DNA from: CAXSBR01 sp964236495 | GTDB taxonomy: Bacteria > Actinomycetota > Actinomycetes > Mycobacteriales > Jatrophihabitantaceae | Length of the DNA: 64,000 nt | Direction of reading: 5' to 3' | NCBI GenBank assembly: GCA_964236495.1 | Contig: CAXSBR010000008.1 | Coordinates: forward strand, 1 to 64,000 | In this document: piece after piece, positions 54,336 through 62,363 of the stretch | Numbering within the stretch: the first letter of the stretch is position 1 | Layout: the number at the start of each line of letters is the position of its first letter | The notes under the pieces: generated by a model | What the model saw: the letters and a program-made list of their open reading frames with translations, nothing else | Database searches by the model: none | Told to the model about the DNA's origin: nothing | Made by a program: the position numbers and the translations under genes

Positions 54336-54827
54336 GTGAGCGCGATGGCGCGAGGATATGCCGTCGCCGGCTACTTCGAGGGCGGCCAGTGGACCTGCGT
54401 GCCGCTGCCCCCGTCAGTACTCGAGGAACTGACGGTGCTGCTGCAGGCGCTGCGCTCCCAGCCACCGGAGAACGGGCCGTTCGTCGTCGCCGCGGTTGCC
54501 GACGAGTTCTTCGTGATGGCGCGCCAGTTCGGCGCGCACACCAACCTCATGCTGTCCGACCTCACGGCGTCGGTGGAGTTCCGGTTGGCAGCCCAAGTGC
54601 TCACCCGACTGGGCGAGGACCCCCCGAGCGAGGACGAACTCGACGACATCTGGCCGCTGGGTGACTTGGATCTGCTCGAAGACCTGGGCCTGAGCGAGGA
54701 CGACATGGAGGCGATCCTCGACGACCTCGACGCCTTCCCCGACGAGATGTTGGAGGAGATCGCCGATCGCATCGGCGTCAGCGACACCTTCGCCGCGGCG
54801 GCAGCGGCGGCGCGCGTCGACGCGTAA
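54336..54827 (+). CDS. tRNA adenosine deaminase-associated protein
   Basis: The 163-residue acidic protein (GTG 54336, or ATG 54345 with a better GAGG spacing) begins MARGYAVAGYFEGGQWTCVP. It carries FVVAAVADEFFVMARQFG and an acidic C-terminal part (DLDLLEDLGLSEDDMEAILD, FPDEMLEEIADRIG). This matches the family always found next to tadA in actinobacteria; its role beside TadA is unknown. 23 nt separate it from tadA. Confidence 0.88.
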   Translation: MSAMARGYAVAGYFEGGQWTCVPLPPSVLEELTVLLQALRSQPPENGPFVVAAVADEFFVMARQFGAHTNLMLSDLTASVEFRLAAQVLTRLGEDPPSEDELDDIWPLGDLDLLEDLGLSEDDMEAILDDLDAFPDEMLEEIADRIGVSDTFAAAAAAARVDA

Positions 54828-54850
54828 GCGCCGCCTGCGCTGGGCAGATC

Positions 54851-55318
54851 ATGATCGACTGGGCACCGACGATGCGGCTCGCCATCGAACAGGCGAGAGC
54901 GGTCCCGGACGGCGATGTTCCCGTCGGTGCTGTCGTCGTCGATGAGCACGGCGCCGTCGTAGCGACCGGTGCAAACGCCCGTGAGGCCACCGACGATCCC
55001 ACCGCGCACGCCGAGGTGCTGGCGCTGCGATCCGCCGGTACGGCGGTGGGTTCCTGGCGGCTGCGCGGGTTGACGCTCGTCGTCACCCTGGAACCGTGCA
55101 CGATGTGTGCCGGCGCTGCGGTGCTGGCGCGCGTGGACCGGGTGGTGTTCGGAGCACACGATCCCAAAGCCGGTGCCGCCGGTTCGCTGTGGGACGTCGT
55201 GCGCGACCGGCGCCTCAATCACCGGCCCGAGGTGGTGGGTGGTGTGTTGGCATCCGATTGCGGCGCGTTGCTCGACGACTTCTTTCAGACCCGACGGCTG
55301 AACCGTTCACACGGCTGA
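54851..55318 (+). CDS. tadA: tRNA(adenine-34) deaminase
   Basis: TadA deaminates A34 to inosine in tRNA-Arg(ACG). The 155-residue enzyme has the zinc site HAE (His53, Glu55 as proton shuttle, in DPTAHAEVLAL) and PCTMC (Cys83, Cys86), plus GDVPVGAVVVDEHG at the N terminus. ATG 54851. It is followed by tRNA-Ser after about 75 nt. Confidence 0.93.
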   Translation: MIDWAPTMRLAIEQARAVPDGDVPVGAVVVDEHGAVVATGANAREATDDPTAHAEVLALRSAGTAVGSWRLRGLTLVVTLEPCTMCAGAAVLARVDRVVFGAHDPKAGAAGSLWDVVRDRRLNHRPEVVGGVLASDCGALLDDFFQTRRLNRSHG

Positions 55319-55394
55319 CGCTGTGCCGCCGCACCGAGCCGCGAGCGTGTGCGGCCCGCCGAGCGGATCTGGCGCCTGCGGTAGTCTGCTCGGC

Positions 55395-55482
55395 GGTGGC
55401 GTGTCCGAGCGGCCGAAGGAGCACGACTCGAAATCGTGTGAGGGTAAAACCTCCGTGGGTTCAAATCCCACCGCCACCGCCA
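55395..55482 (+). tRNA. tRNA-Ser (CGA)
   Basis: Acceptor GGTGGCG pairs with CGCCACC, followed by discriminator G and an encoded CCA (55480-55482). The anticodon loop is CTCGAAA with anticodon CGA, a long variable arm (GTGAGGGTAAAACCTCC) marks it as class II, and the T-arm is GTGGGTTCAAATCCCAC. Downstream a few CCACCG repeats follow directly after the CCA. Confidence 0.95.
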
Positions 55483-55614
55483 CCGCCACCGCAAAACCGC
55501 TCGCCGCCATCAGCGCACGCACCTGGCACCGCCACTAGCGCAGAGACTGCCGCCGGACGGGTGCCCCTGTGTAACTGCTCTTCCGCCCGGGGCGGAACTC
55601 GTCCGAGAAAGTGA

Positions 55615-55884
55615 TCACCTGTCGCGCGGGCCCCATTCGCGTTCGCCGCGTACGTGCGCGAAGCTGACCAAAACGAGCATCACCAGCAGCAACGAACACA
55701 GGATGAACGTCAGTAGGGTGCCCATCGGCATAACGGTGGGCTTGTCCGGCCGGGCGCGGTAGGTGGCCACCGAGTGCACGGCCAGCACGAAGCCGACAAC
55801 GTCCAGGCCCAGCAGCGTGCCCGCCACCGGCCAGAAAGGACTCTTGCGCCGGGGGTGATCGGCGGAGTCAGCTCGCAGCGTCAC
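55615..55884 (-). CDS. Small two-helix membrane protein
   Basis: GTG 55884 follows GGAGGA at suitable spacing. The 89-residue protein has two transmembrane helices (VAGTLLGLDVVGFVLAVHSV and LLTFILCSLLLVMLVLVSFA) joined by a short basic loop, and a charged C terminus. The earlier in-frame start would add a disordered basic lead. Divergent from the aldo/keto reductase. No family recognised. Confidence 0.6.
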   Translation of the reverse strand: MTLRADSADHPRRKSPFWPVAGTLLGLDVVGFVLAVHSVATYRARPDKPTVMPMGTLLTFILCSLLLVMLVLVSFAHVRGEREWGPRDR

Positions 55885-56014
55885 ACCGACATCGTCCTCC
55901 AGCCCGATTTGCGATCGACGGCCGGGACGGTTTGTCCGACGCCGCTTATAGGGTGGAGACGGCGGCGTCACCGGGGCCGCCAACATTCAGCACCGACGAA
56001 GGAGTACCTCGACG

Positions 56015-56851
56015 ATGAGTGCGGTTCCCTCCATCACCCTGAACAACGGCGTCCAGATTCCGCAGCTGGGCTTCGGTGTCTTCCAGATCAAGCCTGAAGA
56101 CACCAAAGCGGCGACACTGACCGCGCTCGAGGTCGGCTATCGACACATCGACACCGCCGAGATGTACCAGAACGAGAAGGAGGTGGGCCAGGCCGTCGCG
56201 GAGTCCGGAATCGATCGCGCCGAACTGTTCGTCACCAGCAAGCTGAACAACGGTTTTCACGCCCACGACGCCGCGCTGGCCGGCTTCGACGGCACCATGG
56301 ACGCTCTCGCTCTGGACTACCTCGACCTCTTTCTCATCCACTGGCCGCTGCCCACCGTGAGCGACTTCGTCGAGACGTGGCAGGCGATGGAGGAGATCTA
56401 CGCCACCGGGCGTGTGAAAGCCATCGGCGTCTCCAACTTCCAGGCGCATCATCTGCACCGGCTGATCAACGAGACGACGATCGTTCCGGCCGTCAACCAG
56501 ATCGAGATTCATCCCTACTTCGTTCAGACCGAGCTGCGCGCCGTCGATGCCGAGCTGGGAATTGCCACCGAGGCTTGGTCACCGATCGCTCAGGGTGCTG
56601 TGCTGGACGATCCGGTGATCACGCGCATCGCAGAGTCGGCCAGTAAGACACCGGCGCAGGTGACGTTGCGCTGGCACATTCAACGAGGCGACATCGTGTT
56701 CCCCAAGTCGGTCACCCGCTCGCGCGTCGAGGAGAACTTCGACCTGTTCGACTTCGAGCTCGACGCCACCGACATGGCCAGCATCACCGCTTTGAACAAG
56801 GCCGACGGACGCACCGGACCCGACCCCGACGTCATGGCCTACGTGCCGTGA
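56015..56851 (+). CDS. Aldo/keto reductase
   Basis: ATG 56015 follows GAAGGAG. The 278-residue TIM-barrel NADPH oxidoreductase has the tetrad Asp46, Tyr51, Lys76 and His109 (GYRHIDTAEMY, LFVTSKLNN, DLFLIHWPLP), GRVKAIGVSNFQ and the phosphate-binding FPKSVTRSRVEEN. It belongs to the AKR5-like group that includes 2,5-diketo-D-gluconate reductases; the natural substrate is unknown. Confidence 0.9.
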   Translation: MSAVPSITLNNGVQIPQLGFGVFQIKPEDTKAATLTALEVGYRHIDTAEMYQNEKEVGQAVAESGIDRAELFVTSKLNNGFHAHDAALAGFDGTMDALALDYLDLFLIHWPLPTVSDFVETWQAMEEIYATGRVKAIGVSNFQAHHLHRLINETTIVPAVNQIEIHPYFVQTELRAVDAELGIATEAWSPIAQGAVLDDPVITRIAESASKTPAQVTLRWHIQRGDIVFPKSVTRSRVEENFDLFDFELDATDMASITALNKADGRTGPDPDVMAYVP

Positions 56852-56937
56852 TCGCGGTCGGCAGCGGGCACTGGGCGCTCGCCTGGGGCATCGAGCGCCG
56901 GCCAGGTAAGTCGGTGCCCGGCTCGCTGAACGACAGT

Positions 56938-56971
56938 GTCCCGGCTTCCCACGGGGGGAGGAAGCCGGGAC
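56938..56971 (+). terminator. Perfect 12-bp hairpin terminator
   Basis: GTCCCGGCTTCC (56938-56949) and GGAAGCCGGGAC (56960-56971) flank a 10-nt loop. It lies between the convergent aldo/keto reductase and MFS genes and can end both. Confidence 0.8.
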
Positions 56972-57050
56972 GAGTTGATCTTGTCCCACAGGCCGTTGCG
57001 GCGTCAACCTGATGAGGTGAATATGGCGGACCAACTATCCACACCTCCGG

Positions 57051-58250
57051 CTACCGAAAGTGTGGACGGGTCAGCCGCCGGGCGGCTAGCAGTGCCGCAA
57101 GTCCGATGGCCACTGCGCCGGCGACGGCCACGGCGGTGCGCACGGTGGTGAACTGCGCCAGCGCGCCGCCACCGAGCAGCCCGAGACCCTGCGCGGCCAA
57201 TAAGCCCGCAGAGGCGAGGCCCAACGCTCTCGCTCGTACGTTGTCGTCGATGGCGTCGACCAGCTCGGTGACGACCTGCACCTGGTACGCGGTGCACACG
57301 CCGCTCAGACACCACAGCGCGGCGGTGGCAGGCAGTCCGGTCACGACCGCGCACGCCACAAGCGGAAGGCCGGCTGCAACAGCCAGTGGGCCGACCAAGG
57401 CGCTGCGAGTACGGGCTGGAACCCACCGGGAGAACACCACCGAGCCGATCAGGACGCCCGTCGGACCTGCGGCAAGCAGAATGCCGACCGCTCGCGGTCC
57501 CGCGCCCAGGTGCGCGGCGTAGGGAGCAGCAAGGCCTTCGGGAACGACGAGCATCCCGAGCAGCCAGGTGAAGGGCAACAGCAGCCTCACCCGATGGTTC
57601 TGCCACAGTTGACGCGCACCGTGCAACCAGCCGTCGCGGGCGTCATCGGGCCGGCGGGGCAATGTCGGACGACTTCGCACCCCGATCCGGATGACGACGG
57701 CTGACAGCAGGTAGCTGGCTGCGTCGATCGCCAGTGCAGTGCGCGCACCGAATACGGCCACCGCGGCTCCGCCGATCCCGAAACCGATCAGCTGAGCCGC
57801 CTGCAGGGTGGCAGCGCGCAGCCCGACCCCAACCGGGTAGTTCCGACCGGGCAGAAGGTCGACGATCAAGGCGGCCTGCGCGGCGCCCCAGGGCGAGCCG
57901 AGCAGAACGACGACCACGAGCAGCGCGACCACCAAGGGCAGCGTCGGCGCCAGAAGTGCCATCAACGCGACGAGGACCGCGCGCAGGAGATCGACGCCTA
58001 CCAGCAGGCGACGACGCGGGATTCGGTCGCCCGCGGCCCCCAGAACAACATTGCCCACGATCGCGGGCAGGAACGTCAGCGCGTACACCGTTGCCGTGGC
58101 AAGCCCTGAGCGGGTCCGGTCGTAGACGAGAATCGACAGCGCGACGCGGGCCAGCTGGTCACCGAGCAGGGACTGCGCCTCGGCAAGCCACAGCAGGGTG
58201 AACTCGCGCGAGCTCAGCACGCCGCGAAACGTGGCAGCCTCCGAGCTCAT
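57051..58250 (-). CDS. Major facilitator superfamily exporter
   Basis: ATG 58250 with GAGGTGAG upstream gives a 399-residue, 12-helix protein: LLWLAEAQSLLGDQLARVAL at the start, then VVLGAAGDRIPRRRLLVGVD (loop 2-3 motif with Asp and Arg). It is related to the MFS gene at 9219 in type (enterobactin-exporter/MefA-like). It is divergent from the XRE regulator, whose operator is within 120 bp, so regulation by that protein is possible. Confidence 0.82.
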   Translation of the reverse strand: MSSEAATFRGVLSSREFTLLWLAEAQSLLGDQLARVALSILVYDRTRSGLATATVYALTFLPAIVGNVVLGAAGDRIPRRRLLVGVDLLRAVLVALMALLAPTLPLVVALLVVVVLLGSPWGAAQAALIVDLLPGRNYPVGVGLRAATLQAAQLIGFGIGGAAVAVFGARTALAIDAASYLLSAVVIRIGVRSRPTLPRRPDDARDGWLHGARQLWQNHRVRLLLPFTWLLGMLVVPEGLAAPYAAHLGAGPRAVGILLAAGPTGVLIGSVVFSRWVPARTRSALVGPLAVAAGLPLVACAVVTGLPATAALWCLSGVCTAYQVQVVTELVDAIDDNVRARALGLASAGLLAAQGLGLLGGGALAQFTTVRTAVAVAGAVAIGLAALLAARRLTRPHFR

Positions 58251-58331
58251 GCTCACCTCATCCGGCACCAGGCGTCGCAACGGGCAGCTGCGCCGAAGTT
58301 GTCCAACCGCGAACGAAATTACCGCCACCAC

Positions 58332-58368
58332 TTGCGTACCGGGAACCTTCCCGCTAACGTTCCCGGTA
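58332..58368 (+). promoter_or_regulatory. Leaderless promoter and overlapping operator of the XRE gene
   Basis: TTGCGT (58332-58337) and TAACGT (58355-58360) have a 17-bp spacer, and the ATG lies 7 nt after the -10, which predicts a leaderless mRNA. A perfect 10-bp inverted repeat, TACCGGGAAC (58337-58346) and GTTCCCGGTA (58359-58368), covers the spacer, the -10 and the first base of the ATG. Further TTCCCGG half-sites follow at about 58372. This looks like an autorepressor operator. Confidence 0.65.
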
Positions 58369-58883
58369 TGAGTTCCCGGGGTTACGCGGAAACTCACGGC
58401 CGAGCGAGAGCAGCAGAATACGCCCGCGGCCGGCGTGAAGAGCTCGGAATGACGCAGGCCGAAGTAGCAATAGCTGCCGGCGTGCGAGATGTGAAAACCA
58501 TCCGGAACCTGGAGACCGGCCGAAACTGGCCGAACGATCTGACCCGCCGTGGCATTGAGACGGCGTTGCGGATCGAGATCGGCAAGTTGGACCGGATTGG
58601 TGATGGCGGCGACACGGGTGAGGTCGACAAGCGCCCAGACGCGCGATTCGGGGGACAGAGCGCGTTGCCTACGGCAATGGAGCTTATCGATCTGTCGTCT
58701 GCCATCAGCAAGTTGTCCACCGCGCATGAAGCGATGCTGCGGCGCGGGGATGACGCCAGGGCTGCGACTGTACGAAGTCTGATCGACGCGGTAAGCGCCG
58801 TGATGGCCGGCTACGGAGCAGCCATGCAAGAAACGGCCATGCGCGTTGAGCGCATCGACGACCGAGGCGGCAGCATCAGCTGA
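58368..58883 (+). CDS. XRE-family helix-turn-helix regulator
   Basis: ATG 58368 (the frame also opens at 58299, but the promoter lies inside that part). The 171-residue protein contains GRREELGMTQAEVAIAAGVR and DVKTIRNLETGRNWP, a Cro/C1-type HTH, followed by LTRRGIETALRIEIGKLDRI. The C-terminal half (ELIDLSSAISKLSTAHEAML ... ATVRSLIDAVSAVMAGYG) is helical and could dimerise or sense. Similar layouts occur in small actinobacterial regulators. Confidence 0.82.
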   Translation: MSSRGYAETHGRARAAEYARGRREELGMTQAEVAIAAGVRDVKTIRNLETGRNWPNDLTRRGIETALRIEIGKLDRIGDGGDTGEVDKRPDARFGGQSALPTAMELIDLSSAISKLSTAHEAMLRRGDDARAATVRSLIDAVSAVMAGYGAAMQETAMRVERIDDRGGSIS

Positions 58884-58910
58884 ACCCCGCTTCGCCGGCG
58901 TTGGCCGAAG

Positions 58911-58946
58911 ACAGGTGGAGGGTCGCTTTCCGGGCCCTCCACCTGT
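58911..58946 (+). terminator. Rho-independent-type terminator of the XRE gene
   Basis: ACAGGTGGAGGG (58911-58922) pairs with CCCTCCACCTGT (58935-58946), followed by TCTGTTT. It lies 27 nt after the XRE stop. Confidence 0.85.
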
Positions 58947-59024
58947 TCTGTTTCGAGGCGACCAGTTGGCCGCCGGAACGTGAGCGTCACGGCTCTCCAG
59001 GATCACAGCTGGGTTGAGGTCAGA

Positions 59025-59290
59025 GGCTCCAGTGCAGAGACATTGCTGTGGCTCCTTNNNNNNNNNNNNNNNNNNNNNNNNNNNNNNNNNNNNNNNNNNN
59101 NNNNNNNNNNNNNNNNNNNNNNNNNNNNNNNNNNNNNNNNNNNNNNNNNNNNNNNNNCGGGGGTTGGGGGACGGCGGTGGGTGAGTCGGTGTTCAGAGGC
59201 TCCAGTGCAGAGACATTGCTGTGGCTCCTTCGGGGGTTGGGGGACGGCGGTGGGTGAGTCGGTGTTCAGAGGCTCCAGTGCAGAGTCATC
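59025..59290 (+). repeat. 73-bp tandem repeat array with assembly gap
   Basis: Units starting at GTTCAGAGGCTCCAGTGCAG recur at 59191 and 59264 (73-bp period). A diverged first unit begins near 59025 before the gap, and the last unit decays after 59285 with a further CTCCAGTGCAG at 59343. The units hold GGGGTTGGGGGACGGCGGTG (G-rich). No gene is supported in 58947-59545, and 73 is not a multiple of three. Confidence 0.9.
59058..59157. other. Assembly gap (100 N) in 73-bp repeat array
   Basis: Exactly 100 N inside the array; true copy number unknown. Confidence 0.98.
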
Positions 59291-59545
59291 GCGGCTTCTC
59301 CCTTCAAGAGAGGCGGGTCAAGGCGGTAGTTGAATCACAAACTCCAGTGCAGCGACATCGCCAGGTCCCTTCTAGATTCGATCGATACGGGCGACGGAGT
59401 CGAAGTAGTCGCGCTTTGACCGTCAAGTGTGGGAAGATCAATCCGTCCTATCGGTAGTAGTCCCCCCAAGGTTCGGCAGACCTCGTCGGTTGCGCGGTCT
59501 TCGATCCGCCGGTGGCGCGTAGCGGAAGCCAAGGGAAGTCATGCC

Positions 59546-60637
59546 GTGTTGAGCAGCAGAGCGATGCACCCTAGTAGTTGGACGTTGCGGCAGGCGCCGA
59601 AGGCTTTCGTCGGCTTGGCGGCGGCCGTCTGGCTTGCCTCCGCGATCTCGGTGTTCCCGCTGACCGGCCTCGACGCAACCACGCTCAGCCGTTTTGCTGC
59701 GCTCGCGGCGTTCGCTGCGGTGGCCATGGCGGGTTGTCAGCGCATGGAGCGAGCGCGCAAGTTCATCGACACCGGTGACACGCCGGACCTCGTGGCTACG
59801 TGGACCTTCGCCGGCGTTCTGTGTCTTGACCACGTTTTGGCTGTTGCGATGGTGGCTGTGATCTACGGCCTGCAGTGGGTTCCGCAACGCAAGGCGTATG
59901 TCGGTCGGCCGCATCGTTATCTGTTCGCCGCTGGCACCGTCGTCGTCGGTGTGCGGGTGGCGCAATTCGCTCACAACCCGCTCCTCAGTGCGGTTTTCCT
60001 GGTCGCCGCGAACTCGCTGTTAATCGCCTTGGCGCTCATCGCACTGGGCAAGCCGAGCGACCTTCGACGGATGGCGAACGTCCGCGCGCAGGCCACCGAG
60101 CTGGTCACCATCGCGTTAGGGTTTGCGACCGCATCGCTGATCACCTGGCACCTGCTGGCCGGCATTGTGATGGTTCCGGTGGTCGTGGGAGTGCAGTACG
60201 TCAGCCTGCGCCGGTCCGTCCGCCAGCCCGGCACGCTCGACAGTGAGACCGGCGTGCTGAGCGCCCGCGCCTGGAACGCACTGGGCGATCTACGGCTGCG
60301 CCAAGCCCGCGAAGCAATAGTCATGCAGGTTGTGGTTACCGAACTGGGCATGCGATCTCTCCAGGAATGCGTCGACGTAATTCGGGAATCGGTTCGTCCT
60401 GAAGACTTGATCGGTCGGACGATGGATGGATTCGCGGTTCTGGTTGCTGAACCTGGCGGATCCCTATTGGGCCAGATGCTTGCATTGCAGATGCAGGCAC
60501 GATTGGCCGGCAACGGCATTGACTGCTGCATCGGCATTGCCGTCACGCCCGACTGTGGCTCGTCGGTCGATTTGCAGGGTCTCACGGTGGCTGCGAATGC
60601 TGAAGTCATCGTCAGAGCCGCCACCTTGCGTGTGTGA
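59546..60637 (+). CDS. Membrane protein with degenerate GGDEF domain
   Basis: GTG 59546 is preceded by AAGGGAAG at 8-nt spacing and is preferred to ATG 59564 and to the earlier in-frame 59429. The 363-residue protein has six transmembrane helices (KAFVGLAAAVWLASAISVFP onward). Residues about 235-363 follow the diguanylate cyclase layout: DSETGVLSARAWNALGDL (GGDEF-family lead), RPEDLIGRTMDGFAVLVAE at the active-site position, and GIDCCIGIAVTP. The GGDEF signature itself is replaced by TMDGF, so catalysis is unlikely; it could bind nucleotide or be a pure scaffold. Confidence 0.7.
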   Translation: MLSSRAMHPSSWTLRQAPKAFVGLAAAVWLASAISVFPLTGLDATTLSRFAALAAFAAVAMAGCQRMERARKFIDTGDTPDLVATWTFAGVLCLDHVLAVAMVAVIYGLQWVPQRKAYVGRPHRYLFAAGTVVVGVRVAQFAHNPLLSAVFLVAANSLLIALALIALGKPSDLRRMANVRAQATELVTIALGFATASLITWHLLAGIVMVPVVVGVQYVSLRRSVRQPGTLDSETGVLSARAWNALGDLRLRQAREAIVMQVVVTELGMRSLQECVDVIRESVRPEDLIGRTMDGFAVLVAEPGGSLLGQMLALQMQARLAGNGIDCCIGIAVTPDCGSSVDLQGLTVAANAEVIVRAATLRV

Positions 60638-60812
60638 AGCGGGGGGTCGCTTCCCGCGGAGTATATGCATGATCATTAACTGACAGCTACGCAGATTCCG
60701 GTTTGAGTGCCGTGGCAAAAGCGTCGCCTTTGTGCCCTTGCGGATGTCGGCACATTTTCTCTGATCTCGGCAGTCGCGCAGAGTGCTGTCCAAGCAACGT
60801 CGGGAATCGGCG

Positions 60813-62189
60813 CTAGGAGTCGAAGCCCAGGCCGGCGCGGTCGAGCGTGCGCAACCAGCGATTGCGCCGCCCTTCGTTGGCGTCGGCCTTCGCGAGGCTG
60901 CGCCGGGTGATCTCGATGCCGGCGAACGCCAACGGTTCCGGCGGAAAAGGCAGCGGCTTGGAGCGCACCATCGCCAGCTCGCTACGCTCGGTCGGCCCGC
61001 CGTCGAGAAGGTCGAGCATGACGTCGGCCCCGAAGCGTGACGCTCCCACTCCCAGGCCGGTGTAGCCCAGTGCGTACGACACCTGCCCGCGCATCGCGGT
61101 TCCGTAAAAGGCGCAGAAGCGGGTGCTGGTGTCGATGGCGCCGCCCCATCGATGCGTGAAGCGCAGGCCCTCCAGCTGCGGAAACGTCGTGAAGAAGTGC
61201 TTGGCCAACCGTGCATAGGTTTCTTGCCGGTGGTCGTAGCGCGGATGCATGCGGCGACCGAAATAGTAGATGGCGTCGTAACCGCCCCACAGGATGCGGT
61301 TGTCGGCGCTGAGGCGGTAGTAGTGGAACTGGTTGGCGCTGTCGCCGACTCCTTGCCGGTTGCGCCAGCCCAGCGCAGCCAGCTGGGCATCGTTGAGCGG
61401 TTCGGTCATCAGCACGTAGTCATAGACCGGCACTGTGAACAGTCGCAGTCTGCGTAGCAATGCCGGGAAAGCGTTCGTGCCCAATGCGACGTGACCGGCG
61501 GTCAAGACTCCGCGCTCGGTGCGCACCGCGATGCCAGTTCGCGCGCGTTCCAACCCCAGAACCGGTGTGCCCTCGACTATGCGCACGCCCAGTTGTTCGG
61601 CGGCTGCGGCCAGTCCCCAGACCAGCCTGGCCGGATCGACGATCGCACAGCCGGTTCGGTCCCAGGAGCCGGCCAGGTAAGTCGGCGAGTCGAGTTCGGC
61701 GCGCACCGCGTCCCGGTCTAGGAAGTCGCCGTCGGAATGCCGGAGTTCCTCGACCTAGTACGGCTCGGTGGCAACGTCCAGCTCACCGGTGCGGCGGAAG
61801 TCGCAGTCGATGCCGTAGCGCTGCACAGTCTGTTCGATGCCGTCGAGGTTGGCCATCCCGAGTCGGTGCAGCTCGTCGTAGTCATCAGGCCAGCGTTGGC
61901 GTCCGTTAGCGTCGCCATGAGTCAGGCTAGCGGAGCAGAAGCCGCCGTTGCGTCCGCTGGCTGCCCAGCCGACCCGGTCTGCTTCGATGAGGACGACGTC
62001 GCGGCCGGGATCGCGTTGCTTGGCCATGAGCGCGGTCCACAGTCCTGTGTACCCGCCGCCGATCACCGCCAGATCGGTGCTGGTGCTGTGCGTCAGGGGT
62101 GCGCGCAAGCTCGGTCGAGCCGGGCTGTCCAGCCAGAACGAGCCGGGTTTGGCGTCAGCAAGCGCCTGAGATACGTCGGACCGGGTCAC
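60813..62189 (-). pseudogene. FAD-dependent amine oxidase-type (DAO family) gene split by an in-frame TAG
   Basis: GTG 62189 starts VTRSDVSQALADAKPGSFWLD, then DLAVIGGGYTGLWTALMAKQ (FAD loop) and AASGRNGGFCSASLTHG. The reading ends at TAG 61755-61757 (ELDVATEPY stop), then continues in the same frame with VEELRHSDGDFLDRDAVRAE, YLAGSWDRTGCAIVDPARLV, ILWGGYDAIYYFGRR and RWGGAIDTSTRFCAFYG to the end at 60813. Together this is one ~458-residue DadA/PuuB-type FAD oxidoreductase for amino acids or amines. CAG to TAG is the simplest change. Without readthrough only a 144-residue fragment is made, so it is called broken. Confidence 0.75.
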
Positions 62190-62333
62190 GCCCACATTTT
62201 GCCTTGAGGCTCGTCGCATGAGTCGGGCACGGGTTGTCGAAGGCTTCGGCAGGCCGGCCCTCGCAGCTGAGTCCGGTGACGCGACGCCATGCCCGCAGGC
62301 ACCTGACAACCACCGTTCTCACCCCGTCCTGTA

Positions 62334-62363
62334 GTCACAGGTCGCGTATCGTTGTTCTGTGAC
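62334..62363 (+). promoter_or_regulatory. Dyad overlapping the GntR start, probable autoregulatory site
   Basis: GTCACAG (62334-62340) and CTGTGAC (62357-62363) form a perfect 7-bp inverted repeat with 16 bp between. TATCGT (62347-62352) is a plausible -10, and the GTG start at 62359 is 6 nt further. The initiator lies inside the right arm, suggesting leaderless, self-regulated transcription. Confidence 0.5.

Noticed and set aside
56936..57151. Short plus-strand gene with GAGGTGA before ATG at about 57023
   Set aside because: It runs antisense into the end of the MFS gene and encodes only basic, low-complexity sequence.
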